A DNA stretch of 61,260 nucleotides from a virus: positions 1 through 61,260 of IMG/VR virus record IMGVR_UViG_3300035698_013754, one strand, 5' to 3'. The notes under the pieces were generated by a model. The model saw only the letters and a program-made list of their open reading frames with translations. It made no database searches and was not told where the DNA came from. Position numbers and translations under genes: made by a program. Below, one piece after another: positions 23,180 to 32,308 of the stretch (position 1 is the first letter of the stretch; each line of letters opens with the position of its first letter).

Positions 23180-23597
23180 AATCCAGACTGACACTACCGA
23201 AAAACCAATAGCAGGTAAAGACCGAGCTTCTGATGGCGCGGTTAAATATGACGTTGATATTGCGGGATCTGGACTTCCTGATGGAATATCGACTGAAGCA
23301 GCGCAGAATCCTCCGGTAACAATTCCGACCGTCTATAACTTAACACTTACTGTCGCTGATACAGAATACAGTCAGGCTATCCCTGCCAATACCAGACAAT
23401 ACAGATTTCGCTGCAGAACATCATTTGCTGTTCGATTTGCTTATGAGACAGGGCATGTTGCTGTTCCAACTGAGCCGTACCTGACGCTTCCTTCTGATGG
23501 TGATTATGCGTCTGGTAATAATAATTTCACCGGAATGACATTGTTCTTTGCAAGTCCACAGGCGGGAGTTGTTGTTGAGCTGGAGTGCTTCACCTAA
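23163..23597 (+). CDS. Hypothetical virion protein, 144 aa
   Basis: Starts behind GGGAAGAAAG inside the portal gene end. The C-terminal two thirds are a beta-sandwich-like pattern (NLTLTVADTEYSQAIPANTRQYRFRCRTSFAVRFAYETG). The AIPANTRQYRFRCR segment resembles short phage proteins that pair with fibre genes. Its stop overlaps the next ATG (TAATG). Confidence 0.5.
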   Translation: MLPDRKIQTDTTEKPIAGKDRASDGAVKYDVDIAGSGLPDGISTEAAQNPPVTIPTVYNLTLTVADTEYSQAIPANTRQYRFRCRTSFAVRFAYETGHVAVPTEPYLTLPSDGDYASGNNNFTGMTLFFASPQAGVVVELECFT

Positions 23598-25042
23598 TGA
23601 AAGAAATCCGTGGCGGTGGCAGTTATCAACCCCTTGACGCGTTCCTAACATCTATTGCCTCGCTCGGAACTGCTGCTGACAGAATGATCTACACAACCGG
23701 TGTTGATACGGCTGCTGAAGCTGTTCTAACGGGTGCTGGTCGTGCTTTGCTTGACGATGCTAATGCGGCTGCGCAAAGAACTACTCTTGAACTTGTGTCT
23801 GGTGGTGCTGGTGACATCTGGGTAGAGAAAGCAGGGGATGATATGACAGGGGGGTTGGGAATTGGAATTGCACATACAGCTACTTCAGCACTAAAGATTG
23901 GCGGAGCTTGGTCGCCTGCTAACGGCGGTGGTGCTATGGAATTTATCCCAGCACTTACTGTAAATTATATTAATGCTTCTGGTATTTATGCAAAACCTAC
24001 AAGTCTATCAATGATAAATAGTTCTTATAAGGGGTTTTATTCACAACTCCCAACTATGACTATTTCTGGAACAGCGAGAATTTATGGGTTTTATTACGGC
24101 GGTGCTGGATATTCAGCAACGAAACCAGTCGAAGAGTTTGGTTTATATTTAAGCGCATCTATACGTGGTACTACTAATTATGGAATTTGGACTAATGGTG
24201 GTCTTAATAGATTCGGCGACCAGCTTCTTATTGATTTGGGTGCTGACAAGATAGGGTTGATAGTCCAAGCCCACTCTACCCAAAATGAGAATTTATTTGT
24301 AATAGAGGATGACGCTGGAGTTGATTATTTTGTAGTAGATAATGCAGGCAATGTCTTTTTGACAGGGAATCAATACTTGTCTTTCAGGGATTCAGCAATC
24401 GGAATTTACTCACAAGCAGACACATTCTTAGACCTGTACGCAGATGGGGCAGTAAGAATTGGTGATAGTGGTGCGGGTGCGCCTACCAATTACACCCAAT
24501 TTGCTGATGACGGCAGAATAACGCTTGCGGGAACAGCAAGATACTGGATTGGATTTGAGTTAGATAATACCGGATTCAAAGAACCATCTTCCCAATCTGC
24601 TACGTTGGTTAATCGAGGATTAGGAACGGCTTATGCGTATGCGGATGGTAGCGCAGAACATATCCACGCAACAAAGAGAATAACTGGAAGATGGGAAGAT
24701 ACAGAAGTCCTTGAAGTTGTCTTGGTTTGGGAATCTCCAGCAACATCAAAAAATTGCTATTGGGATGTTAAATACCAACTTAAAGCACTGAACGAAGATA
24801 TGAGTGACGTAGCATCCACTTCTTGTGCTGAACACTTAAAAGGAAGTTCTGCTACCGCTAATGGATTAGTTCATTCAACCTTTACAATTCCAACCGCTGC
24901 TTTTGATGCTGGAGATAAGATAATAAGTTTACAAGTATATAGGTTAGGTGCTGAAGTAACAGATACATTAAGCGCAATCGCATACTTACACAAAATGATC
25001 GTAAGAGGAATCGCAGATAATTTAGGTGGAGTAGTAACGTAG
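23597..25042 (+). CDS. Fibre-like protein encoded between portal and capsid genes
   Basis: 481 residues. The first 60 residues, with YQPLDAFLTSIASLGTAAD and ALLDDANAAAQRTTLELV, match the repeat that begins many tail or head fibre shafts. The middle is repetitive and beta-rich (GTARIYGFYYGGAGY, TNYGIWTNGG, GNVFLTGNQYLSFRDS), and the C-terminus looks like a receptor-binding head. Its position before the capsid genes, not with the tail genes, suggests a head fibre. Its host-binding role is inferred. Confidence 0.65.
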   Translation: MKEIRGGGSYQPLDAFLTSIASLGTAADRMIYTTGVDTAAEAVLTGAGRALLDDANAAAQRTTLELVSGGAGDIWVEKAGDDMTGGLGIGIAHTATSALKIGGAWSPANGGGAMEFIPALTVNYINASGIYAKPTSLSMINSSYKGFYSQLPTMTISGTARIYGFYYGGAGYSATKPVEEFGLYLSASIRGTTNYGIWTNGGLNRFGDQLLIDLGADKIGLIVQAHSTQNENLFVIEDDAGVDYFVVDNAGNVFLTGNQYLSFRDSAIGIYSQADTFLDLYADGAVRIGDSGAGAPTNYTQFADDGRITLAGTARYWIGFELDNTGFKEPSSQSATLVNRGLGTAYAYADGSAEHIHATKRITGRWEDTEVLEVVLVWESPATSKNCYWDVKYQLKALNEDMSDVASTSCAEHLKGSSATANGLVHSTFTIPTAAFDAGDKIISLQVYRLGAEVTDTLSAIAYLHKMIVRGIADNLGGVVT

Positions 25043-25077
25043 TTTTATTCAATTTAGTAAAAGGAAGTGAGGAAGCA

Positions 25078-25428
25078 ATGAAAATCGATTTGAACAAACC
25101 AGTAATGAAGTACAATGGGGAACCGCTAATGGTCGATGGAGAAAAGGAAGTCGATGGAGAAAAGGTAAAGGAAGAAGCAACATTCTTCAAAGTTGTTGAA
25201 AGAGTAATAGACCTTACCACCATCGACGAAAAACAGATTGCCAAAGATAAGGTAACTGCGTTCAAGATTGGACTTAAACTTTACGGAAAGAGCAAGGGAG
25301 TTGTTACCCTAACAACGGAGCAGATTGCATATCTAAAAGGGCGAATGGAAATATTCTCCACACCAATGGTATATGGTCGTTTCCTTGAATTGATTGGTGA
25401 TTTGGAAAATGAAGTAGAACCCGAATAA
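25078..25428 (+). CDS. Hypothetical protein, 116 aa
   Basis: ATG 25078 follows GTGAGGAAGCA. The N-terminal part has MKYNGEPLMVDGEKEVDGEKVK, a strand-turn pattern; the rest is helical with TTIDEKQIAKDKVTAFKIGLKLY. It resembles small head-module proteins paired with gp10-like genes, but no family is certain. Confidence 0.5.
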   Translation: MKIDLNKPVMKYNGEPLMVDGEKEVDGEKVKEEATFFKVVERVIDLTTIDEKQIAKDKVTAFKIGLKLYGKSKGVVTLTTEQIAYLKGRMEIFSTPMVYGRFLELIGDLENEVEPE

Positions 25429-25429
25429 T

Positions 25430-25978
25430 ATGGATATCCGAGTAGCTTATTACGCTCCAGAATCATTATTACAGGATAAGGCAGTTCGTGACAGTATTTC
25501 CAACGTCATGAACAAAAAGAGCGCGCCTGAAGTAATAAAGCTATTTAAGAGAACCACTTATGGTTGGTCGAACAAACCATTGTGGGGAAAGAAGTTGGAA
25601 CGTAAGAGTAGTTATATCGCAATATCCATATTCTCAAAGGGAGTTCATTCTAATCAATATGCGATAGTGAACGCAGGATCCCCGCGACACGATATATTAC
25701 CTAGAAAATCCACGTTTCTTCAATTCAGGATTGGTTATACTGCGGCAACAAAACCGAGAATATTAGGCAGTAAAAAGAAACAGAGATTCGGGAAACAAGT
25801 CCAGGCTGAAGCAGTTGATCATCCAGGGTTTGAAGCAAGAGAGTTCGATAAAACAGTTGCAGACAAATATGAACCCATGTTCATTGATGATATGAACGAA
25901 GCTATTGCTATCGCTGCAGGAAATCAGGCTTCCAAGAATCTTCAGGAGTTCCACGCCTTCCTATCTTCCCTGCAATAA
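25430..25978 (+). CDS. HK97 gp10-like head-tail joining protein
   Basis: 182 residues. The segments YAIVNAGSPRHDI, RIGYTAATKPRILG and EAVDHPGFEAREFDKTV follow the strand-turn order and HPG-x-x-x-R-x-F motif of HK97 gp10-like proteins, which usually join head and tail. It starts two bases after the upstream stop with no strong ribosome site, so coupling is likely. The location before the protease and capsid genes is unusual; in most siphoviruses this gene lies after the connectors. Confidence 0.55.
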   Translation: MDIRVAYYAPESLLQDKAVRDSISNVMNKKSAPEVIKLFKRTTYGWSNKPLWGKKLERKSSYIAISIFSKGVHSNQYAIVNAGSPRHDILPRKSTFLQFRIGYTAATKPRILGSKKKQRFGKQVQAEAVDHPGFEAREFDKTVADKYEPMFIDDMNEAIAIAAGNQASKNLQEFHAFLSSLQ

Positions 25979-26006
25979 GGTATAGTCCAAATGTTCTAAT
26001 TCGTGC

Positions 26007-26012
26007 TATAAT
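26007..26012 (+). promoter_or_regulatory. -10 element before the protease-scaffold gene
   Basis: TATAAT 17 bases before the ATG at 26029, with only a poor -35. A possible booster promoter for the capsid genes. Confidence 0.35.
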
Positions 26013-26028
26013 CACAAAAGAGGTCAAG

Positions 26029-27753
26029 ATGAATAAACAGCAAAAAAAGGAAAAATCAAGAGCAACTCGTCTGGCACAGACAGCCAGACAAGAGCAAAAA
26101 AGACTTGCGATTGAAAAAGCGCAGGACGAGCTTGATATTCAAGATGAACTTGATCTGGAAGATGGCGAGGTTGAAGTTGCAAAAGAGGTTGAGAAAGCCT
26201 ATTATGGCAACTATAATGCCAAGTCTTTTTCCGAACTCGATGCTGTAATAGATGCCGAACAAAAGGCTGTAAAGGTAAACGAAACATCCTTTATGGTTCG
26301 GGACCTTGTTCAAAATATCATATGGGATCCCAACTTCAGCCTGGAAGAAAAAACAACTGCGATTAAGGGGGTTGCAGACGAATTTGGATCCAGAGTACGA
26401 ACCATTGTGGATAGCCCGATGCAGAAAGATGCTGAAGGGGACATCGAAGCCCTAGCAATAGAAGCTACCCTGGCGCGGGATAAGCGCGATATGAGCTTTG
26501 TTGAGGGCATCCAAGATGTTTTCACGAAGGCAACTCTAACATCGGCGGCTGAAGAAAAGTTATCTGACGAGCAGTTTGCTTTTGTGGTTGAGAAGGACGG
26601 TGAGAAGATACGCAAATATCCAATTCACGACAAGGCTCATGTGCGTAAGGCTTTTGCAGATGTAGCGAATGTAATCAAGCAAGGCGACAAAGAGGAAGAA
26701 GCAATGTCTGCCTTATTCAACATCAAAGTTGCTGCGAAAGAAATGGGTATTGGCGTGAACATGGAGAAACATGCTAACGCTGTTGTTATTGAGAAAGATA
26801 ACAATGGCGATTGGCGTGCTGTCGGATGGGTTACGAACAACTTCATTGATAAGGACAAAGATATTATCTGTGAAGATGCCCACAAGGAATATGTTGAGTG
26901 GGTTAATAAGAACAAAGATATGATGCCTGCTTCAATGAGTTGGCACACTCCTTTGTCTGTTCGCGAGAATCCGGTTGACTACGTTGATTACATGAATGGC
27001 TTCCTGGTAACAAGTGTCAAGCTGACCGAGAAAGAAGCCAAGGGTTTACTTAAAACAAAAAAGACGTATAATCTAGGAATGTCGCATGGATCATTTGTTC
27101 TAAGTAGGGACGTAAATGATCCGCGCATTATCACAAAATATCGTATGTATGAAGTATCGGACTTGCCAGTGGAGAAAGCGGCCAATCCGTTTACTACTTT
27201 CGATACCATTAGCAAGGAGGTTGAAATGGACCAAAAGGCAAAGAAAGACTATCTCGCTCAAATTTTGGGCGAAGAGAAGGCTGCAGCCTTTATCGACAAA
27301 ACCGAGGAAGCGCAGAAAGCGTTGCGTGCAGCCGGTATCGAAGAAAAAGATAAAGTCGATGAAGTTCCTGAAGGGTCAGAAAAAACAACTGAAAAGGTCG
27401 CCAAAGAAGATACACCGGAACCAGGTGAATATAAAGAGTTGTTTGAACGGCTCTCGAAGGATTTTGATATGCCTGGACTGAGCGAGTTTGTTGAAAAGGC
27501 ACAGGCAGCCCTTGAAAGGGTCCCTGTTCTCGAAGAACTCGTCAAGGAACTTTCTACCGACCAGGAAGACCAGTTGGTTGAAAAGATCAGACCATCTATT
27601 TCAAAACGATTTAAGTGGTCACAGGCATCAGAGAGTGAAGACAATATCCTCAAGGATGGCGAAGACGAAGACGAAGACTTGAAGAAAGCGGTTCCAGAAG
27701 CCAATTGGGTTTCAGATGCAACTGGAACAACTCCTGTAGTACAAGAAGATTAA
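26029..27753 (+). CDS. Prohead protease fused to scaffold-like regions
   Basis: 574 residues behind GAGGTCAAG. The N-terminus is charged coiled coil. Residues about 180-240 carry the phage motif KYPIHDKAHVRKAFADV. The centre (GWVTNNFIDKDKD...MSWHTPLSV...GFLVTSVKL...YNLGMSHGSFV, about 265-365) matches XkdF-type prohead proteases, with His in WHT and Ser in SHGS as likely catalytic residues. The C-terminal 150 acidic helical residues look like scaffold. It would guide capsid assembly and mature it by cleavage. Confidence 0.7.
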   Translation: MNKQQKKEKSRATRLAQTARQEQKRLAIEKAQDELDIQDELDLEDGEVEVAKEVEKAYYGNYNAKSFSELDAVIDAEQKAVKVNETSFMVRDLVQNIIWDPNFSLEEKTTAIKGVADEFGSRVRTIVDSPMQKDAEGDIEALAIEATLARDKRDMSFVEGIQDVFTKATLTSAAEEKLSDEQFAFVVEKDGEKIRKYPIHDKAHVRKAFADVANVIKQGDKEEEAMSALFNIKVAAKEMGIGVNMEKHANAVVIEKDNNGDWRAVGWVTNNFIDKDKDIICEDAHKEYVEWVNKNKDMMPASMSWHTPLSVRENPVDYVDYMNGFLVTSVKLTEKEAKGLLKTKKTYNLGMSHGSFVLSRDVNDPRIITKYRMYEVSDLPVEKAANPFTTFDTISKEVEMDQKAKKDYLAQILGEEKAAAFIDKTEEAQKALRAAGIEEKDKVDEVPEGSEKTTEKVAKEDTPEPGEYKELFERLSKDFDMPGLSEFVEKAQAALERVPVLEELVKELSTDQEDQLVEKIRPSISKRFKWSQASESEDNILKDGEDEDEDLKKAVPEANWVSDATGTTPVVQED

Positions 27754-27763
27754 GGAGGTTATT

Positions 27764-29287
27764 ATGAACAAGAATTTTGACAAAGGCACCGTTGATCCCA
27801 TGCAAGTTATGACAGCTCTTGCTGATTTGATCAACAAAGCGGGTGCAAGTAATATCCATAAAGATCAGACCGCAGGTGCGCCTATCGGCCCCTACGTACA
27901 TGGTCCTGGTGGGCTATTTGGTGTGCGTGGTCTTGAGAGAGATGTTATTTCAACCCACACCCAAATAACCGGATCTTTGGGCGAAATGATCCCGATCCAA
28001 GGATCCAAAGACACTATGCCATTATTTCCGTACATCACTGGCTTCTTACGCAGTGATCAACACGAAAAAGATGGTGTCTGTGACGATCCGCCTGAAGCAG
28101 CCAACTTCAAGACCTGTATCCAAACGACTGTTTTCGGTCGTAAGGAATTTAAGACACGACAGGTTGAGGTAAACCGCATCGGGCAGAAACTCAATCGTGG
28201 AGAATTCACTGATCTTAACATCCAGAACGGTCCATTGGTCAACGGAATGGGTGGGCTTATGCAGGATTTCTACGGACTTTCCAACCAACAGGGTATTTTG
28301 GCTGGACGAGAAATGGTTGCCAGGATGACCGAAGTCGGCGTAGCATTCCAGAGATGGTATTGCCCTAGCGTGTACACCGGAAATCCCGATAACAACGCTG
28401 CAGGTGGCGGATACAAGGAATTCCCCGGACTTGATCTTCTGATCGGCACCAACAAGATCGACGCTGTTGCCGGAACTGCTTGTCCGTCCCTGTACTCCGA
28501 TGTGAAGAGTTTCTCATATCGTGAGGTTGACGACGCGAATGATCCTGACCTGGTGAAGACCATCACAACCATAATGCGGATTCTTAACAGGAAAGCAGCC
28601 CAACAGAACTTGGCTCCTGCAGACATCCGTATGGTTATGCGAGAACCTTTGTTCTATGCCATTACTGAAATCTGGCCATGCCGATACAACACTTATCGCT
28701 GCGATGTGATCGATGGTGATAATATTGATCCTGTTCCTAATCTCGACGCTGCTGCAATGGTTAGAATGCGCGATGAGTTACGAGCTGGACAATACCTGTT
28801 GGTAGACGGCCGAAAGGTTCCTGTCATTCTGGACGACTGCATCCCTGAAGATAATTATGCTGACAACGCAGCCATTCCTATTGGTGGATTCGCTTCAGAC
28901 ATCTACTTCGTGCCTTTCAGCGCACGAAACGGAACTATCAAAACGCTGTATTGGGAATATTATGACTACAGCCAGGATGTGCTTCCTGATATGGAAGTTT
29001 TGAAAGCATCCAGCTTCTTCTGGTCTGATGGTGGATCCTTCCTGTGGAGCGTGAAATCTCCGGACAACTGGTGTATCGAAGCCATCGCAAAGACCGAGCC
29101 ACGACTGATTCTGCGTACTCCGCAGTTGGCTGGCCGACTGACCGATGTTGCTTACGTACCGTTACAACACACCGATGATCCTCTGCCTTCACAAGACTAT
29201 CATGTGAATGGAGGAATTAGCACCGGATATCCTTCACCGAGTCCATTTGCTGAATGGAACAAAGACGGACCTGGCGTCCCCGCATAA
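27764..29287 (+). CDS. Major capsid protein
   Basis: 507 residues behind a perfect AAGGAGG. It follows the protease-scaffold and is itself followed by a terminator, the normal place for the major capsid gene. The acidic E-loop-like region (about 40-130) and the C-terminal mixed alpha/beta part (DIRMVMREPLFYAITEIWP, PVILDDCIPEDN) are consistent with an HK97 fold. It is rather large for this class, leaving room for an inserted domain. Assignment rests mainly on position and pattern. Confidence 0.75.
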   Translation: MNKNFDKGTVDPMQVMTALADLINKAGASNIHKDQTAGAPIGPYVHGPGGLFGVRGLERDVISTHTQITGSLGEMIPIQGSKDTMPLFPYITGFLRSDQHEKDGVCDDPPEAANFKTCIQTTVFGRKEFKTRQVEVNRIGQKLNRGEFTDLNIQNGPLVNGMGGLMQDFYGLSNQQGILAGREMVARMTEVGVAFQRWYCPSVYTGNPDNNAAGGGYKEFPGLDLLIGTNKIDAVAGTACPSLYSDVKSFSYREVDDANDPDLVKTITTIMRILNRKAAQQNLAPADIRMVMREPLFYAITEIWPCRYNTYRCDVIDGDNIDPVPNLDAAAMVRMRDELRAGQYLLVDGRKVPVILDDCIPEDNYADNAAIPIGGFASDIYFVPFSARNGTIKTLYWEYYDYSQDVLPDMEVLKASSFFWSDGGSFLWSVKSPDNWCIEAIAKTEPRLILRTPQLAGRLTDVAYVPLQHTDDPLPSQDYHVNGGISTGYPSPSPFAEWNKDGPGVPA

Positions 29288-29305
29288 CATAACCTTAATT
29301 AGACT

Positions 29306-29330
29306 GAGTACCCCTTTCGGGGTACTCTTT
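29306..29330 (+). terminator. Terminator after the capsid gene
   Basis: GAGTACCCC and GGGGTACTC form a nine-base-pair stem with a TTTC loop, followed by TTTAT. It separates the capsid operon from the sugar cassette. Confidence 0.75.
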
Positions 29331-29346
29331 ATGTTACATTCATCAC

Positions 29347-29376
29347 TTTACAATTTTAGGTAATTGCCTGTATAAT
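29347..29376 (+). promoter_or_regulatory. Promoter of the sugar cassette
   Basis: TTTACA (29347-29352) and TATAAT (29371-29376), 18-base spacer. A weaker form of the GGATGAATGTCACT motif (11 of 14, reverse orientation) lies directly upstream at 29332-29345. Confidence 0.65.
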
Positions 29377-29448
29377 AGAGTGTAGAAATAGATACGCATG
29401 ATCAGCGTATTGAACACGATGCTTCCTCGCCTTTCTACACTCTATTAT
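29372..29448. repeat. Perfect 17-base inverted repeat enclosing a hairpin
   Basis: ATAATAGAGTGTAGAAA (29372-29388) is the exact reverse complement of 29432-29448. Inside, ATACGC/GCGTAT (29392/29405) forms a smaller hairpin. The left arm contains most of the -10 hexamer. No T-tract follows, so it is not an ordinary terminator. Confidence 0.75.
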
Positions 29449-29474
29449 GCAGACGGAAGCAACAAAGGAAGCAG

Positions 29475-29948
29475 ATGAAAACAATCCCACTAACTAAAGG
29501 AAAATCCACTATAGTTGATAACGATATGTTTAAGTATCTAAATCAATGGAAATGGTGTTTAATGAGTAGTGGAAATGGTTACGCGGCAACTAAATATAAT
29601 AAAAAGATAATTACAATGCACAGATTATTAATCCATGCTCCAAAAGGAATGGAGGTTGACCACATTAATGGTAATGGACTAGACAATCGAATATGCAATT
29701 TAAGAATCTGCACGCGATCTCAAAATCAAATTAATAAAGGTTTGCAAAAAAATAATACAACTGGGTATAAAGGTGTTTCGTTTATAAAAAAACATAGAAA
29801 ATATAGAGCGACAATAAGGATAAACGGAAAAAGTATGTACCTTGGTGAGTTCGAAAGTGCTAAAGGGGCAGCATTTGCTTATGATAATAAAGCGAAAGAA
29901 CTATTCGGAAATTTCGCCAAACTTAATTTTGTGGAGGAACCATGTTAG
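29475..29948 (+). CDS. HNH-AP2 homing endonuclease
   Basis: 157 residues behind AAAGGAAGCAG. The N-terminal HNH part has MHRLLIHAPKGMEVDHINGNGLDNRICNLR and a CTRSQNQ pair; the C-terminal part, GYKGVSF...YRATIRINGKSMYLGEFESAKGAAFAYDNKA, is an AP2 DNA-binding domain. This is the standard layout of free-standing homing endonucleases in phages. It is A-rich compared with its neighbours. It stands at the left border of the sugar cassette and overlaps its first gene by seven bases. Confidence 0.85.
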   Translation: MKTIPLTKGKSTIVDNDMFKYLNQWKWCLMSSGNGYAATKYNKKIITMHRLLIHAPKGMEVDHINGNGLDNRICNLRICTRSQNQINKGLQKNNTTGYKGVSFIKKHRKYRATIRINGKSMYLGEFESAKGAAFAYDNKAKELFGNFAKLNFVEEPC

Positions 29949-30865
29949 AAGGAAGCATACTTATTACAGGGGGAGCTGGATATCTTGGCAAAGCCATTAT
30001 AAAGAAAGCAACTGAAGAAAAGTGGAGTTGTAATATCACGATCTATTCGACTGATCCGGTGAAACATATCAAGATCAGGAACGAATTCCCTCACGTAAAC
30101 TCAATCATTGGTGATATCAGAGAGAACGTAACTCTCTATAATGCGATGTCTGGAATGGACATCGTTATTCATGCTGCTGCGGTGAAACATATTGACATAA
30201 GTGAATACAACAGCATTGATACTTTCGATATCAATGTTAATGGATCTCTCAATGTTCTGGATTGTGCAACCCAACTCGGGATCTCAAAAGTTATCGGAAT
30301 CAGTACGGACAAAGCGTGTAATGCTGCCAACGCTTATGGAGCATCTAAATATGCTATGGAAAAATTTTACCAGGAATACTCAAGGATGGGATTCAAAACA
30401 ACCTATCATCTTGTCAGATACGGAAATGTGATTGACAGCACAGCCAGCGTTCTTTCTAAATGGAAACAACTGAATGATGCAGGAAAACCGATCAAGATAA
30501 CTAATCCTGCAATGACAAGATTCTGGTTATCCCCGAGCCAGGCTGTCCGATACATTTCGGAAGCGTTAGAAATGGAGAGTGGTCATATTTATGTTCCTAA
30601 ACTACCGTCACTTTCAATTGGCAAACTTGCTGATTATGCTATTGGTGATTGTGAAAAAGAATCAATGCCGATTAGACCTGGTGAGAAGATGCACGAAATG
30701 CTTATTACTAAAGATGAAGTTGACTTTGTGGAAGTTTTAGCAGGATTCTTCAACTTAAGTCCATCTACAGAACCGAGAATGTATGATGGAAAAGTATTTC
30801 CGTATACATCGTGTAGATCACGAACGCTAACAAGAGAAGAACTGTGGGAGCTGTTGAATGACTAA
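29942..30865 (+). CDS. NDP-N-acetylhexosamine 4,6-dehydratase-like enzyme (PseB/CapD family)
   Basis: 307 residues behind GTGGAGGAACC. The Rossmann motif TGGAGYLG (9-16), ISTDKACNAANAYGASK with the YxxxK pair, and RPGEKMHEMLI near the C-terminus mark the UDP-GlcNAc dehydratase branch of extended SDR enzymes. It would make a 4-keto-6-deoxy nucleotide sugar, the usual substrate for a DegT-type enzyme such as that at 35756. The protein lacks the membrane part of CapD, like PseB and FlaA1 short forms. Confidence 0.75.
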   Translation: MLEGSILITGGAGYLGKAIIKKATEEKWSCNITIYSTDPVKHIKIRNEFPHVNSIIGDIRENVTLYNAMSGMDIVIHAAAVKHIDISEYNSIDTFDINVNGSLNVLDCATQLGISKVIGISTDKACNAANAYGASKYAMEKFYQEYSRMGFKTTYHLVRYGNVIDSTASVLSKWKQLNDAGKPIKITNPAMTRFWLSPSQAVRYISEALEMESGHIYVPKLPSLSIGKLADYAIGDCEKESMPIRPGEKMHEMLITKDEVDFVEVLAGFFNLSPSTEPRMYDGKVFPYTSCRSRTLTREELWELLND

Positions 30866-31106
30866 ATTAAATGTTCCTATGGTTTTGCCTATTGTAAAGG
30901 AATTCTGCAAGAAACACCTTGCTGGCGGTACACTACATATTGTCCTTTCAGATCAGAATATAGACGATAGCAATCTTGAGTTTTGCATGGAATATGCGAT
31001 TAAGAATGACGATATGGAAGGATACGCTATAGCGTGTATTCTTTATGCAATGAGCCGGACGCAGAGACTTAAAATAACTAATTTGTGTTGGAGTTCAAAT
31101 GACTAA
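30858..31106 (+). CDS. Hypothetical protein, 82 aa
   Basis: ATG 30858 lies inside the end of the dehydratase gene. The sequence HIVLSDQNIDDSNLEFCMEYAIKNDDMEGYAIACILYAMSRTQRLKI is helical and resembles a short phage and environmental protein of unknown function seen with an MSRTQR end. It overlaps the next gene by eight bases. Confidence 0.55.
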   Translation: MTKLNVPMVLPIVKEFCKKHLAGGTLHIVLSDQNIDDSNLEFCMEYAIKNDDMEGYAIACILYAMSRTQRLKITNLCWSSND

Positions 31107-31287
31107 AAAGGAGAAATGTGTGCTTTGTGGACTTGAGAAAGAAGTGACTATATGGACTGGTGGCCCAGACCCAATACCAATAATTGACGGAACTTGTTGC
31201 CAAGATTGTTCTGATTTATGGCACAACCGGCTCAAGGTAGATATCAAAAGGCATGCAGTGGAAATTTACGGGGGAGAAAATGACTGA
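31099..31287 (+). CDS. Small zinc-ribbon protein, 62 aa
   Basis: CVLCGLEKEV and CCQDCSDLWH, 25 residues apart, form a zinc ribbon. It is coupled at both ends by overlaps (eight bases with each neighbour). A possible accessory to the glycosyltransferases, but nothing proves this. Confidence 0.6.
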   Translation: MTKKEKCVLCGLEKEVTIWTGGPDPIPIIDGTCCQDCSDLWHNRLKVDIKRHAVEIYGGEND

Positions 31288-31963
31288 TCTGCCCTTCTTG
31301 TCCATCTGCCTTGTAACCTATAAACGAACAGAAGAAGCAATCCGGACTATTCGGGGAATTGGCAATAACTTAGATTACCCTGAAGCTAATTTCGGATGGT
31401 TTATCAATGACGACGGATCTCCACCGGAACACATGGAAGCTATCAGGGAAGAACTGTCAAAATACGGACACAGGATCATGTGGGTTAACACAGAACGGTT
31501 TGGCGGTGGGACCTACAATGCTGGTAAGGGATGGAATGCCTGTATGGGAAATGGTTATCAGAACAGCGATTATGTCTTGTGGTTGGAAGACGATTGGGTT
31601 CTGGAAGAGAAGTTGGACATCAAACGGCATATCCAGTTATTGAGCGAACGTGAAGATGTTGGTATTATTACCTATCGTGGGTTGACTGAAGGAAGTGATT
31701 TGACTGTTACAACCCATGGTGGATTCCATTACCTCATGTTCGAGCGTACTTCTAATATGGCTTATAGTGGGAATCCGCATTTACGACATGCTCGGTTTAT
31801 TCGTAAGTACGGTAAATTTACTGAAGACCATAACCCTGGAGATATGGAGATTAATTACGATAACCGATTCAGGCACAGAACGGGTCCTAATATCTGGCGA
31901 CCTGCCGATATCAACCCGTGGGGTGCGTTTGGACATATCGGGAAAGAGAAAACTTTTAAGTGA
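31280..31963 (+). CDS. GT2-family glycosyltransferase
   Basis: 227 residues; the start is ATG 31280 behind GGGGGAGAAA. The GT-A fold signature begins LSICLVTYKRTEEAIRTI, followed by FINDDGSPPE and the DxD-like LEDDWVL that binds the nucleotide-sugar metal. The C-terminal half is aromatic and histidine-rich. It would transfer a sugar made by the cassette; the acceptor is unknown. Confidence 0.75.
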   Translation: MTDLPFLSICLVTYKRTEEAIRTIRGIGNNLDYPEANFGWFINDDGSPPEHMEAIREELSKYGHRIMWVNTERFGGGTYNAGKGWNACMGNGYQNSDYVLWLEDDWVLEEKLDIKRHIQLLSEREDVGIITYRGLTEGSDLTVTTHGGFHYLMFERTSNMAYSGNPHLRHARFIRKYGKFTEDHNPGDMEINYDNRFRHRTGPNIWRPADINPWGAFGHIGKEKTFK

Positions 31964-31974
31964 AAGGTTTATAA

Positions 31975-32304
31975 TTGAATAAGCAAGAGTTCCTGGAAAT
32001 ATACCAAGTATGCGAATGTTGCGATTTCAATAGATCGGAGCAGATTCATCATTGCATATTTGGGCAAAGGAAGAGTGAACCTGTAGCAGTAAAGCGATGG
32101 TTGAACAATATCATTAATTGGCAGGCTACATGCGGTGATTGTAATGTAACGACAAGGCAGGCGAATCATTATCTCAACAAGGTGAAGCATATCGAAAAGA
32201 GAATGGCTGAAGGATACGATGTGTTTGAATGGTTGAATCAAGCACCTGATAAATGGCAAACGATAGCTGAGTTCAAGCAATTATTAAGGATTGCTAAAGG
32301 ATAG
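31975..32304 (+). CDS. HNH-like nuclease, 109 aa
   Basis: Start TTG 31975, seven bases after AAAGG. CECCDFNRSEQIHHCIFG and TCGDCNVTTRQA give a C-x2-C, IHH and C-x2-C-N arrangement of HNH nucleases, compact and probably a mobile intergenic gene. The C-terminal helix is basic. It stands between two cassette genes. Confidence 0.65.
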   Translation: MNKQEFLEIYQVCECCDFNRSEQIHHCIFGQRKSEPVAVKRWLNNIINWQATCGDCNVTTRQANHYLNKVKHIEKRMAEGYDVFEWLNQAPDKWQTIAEFKQLLRIAKG

Positions 32305-32308
32305 AGAT

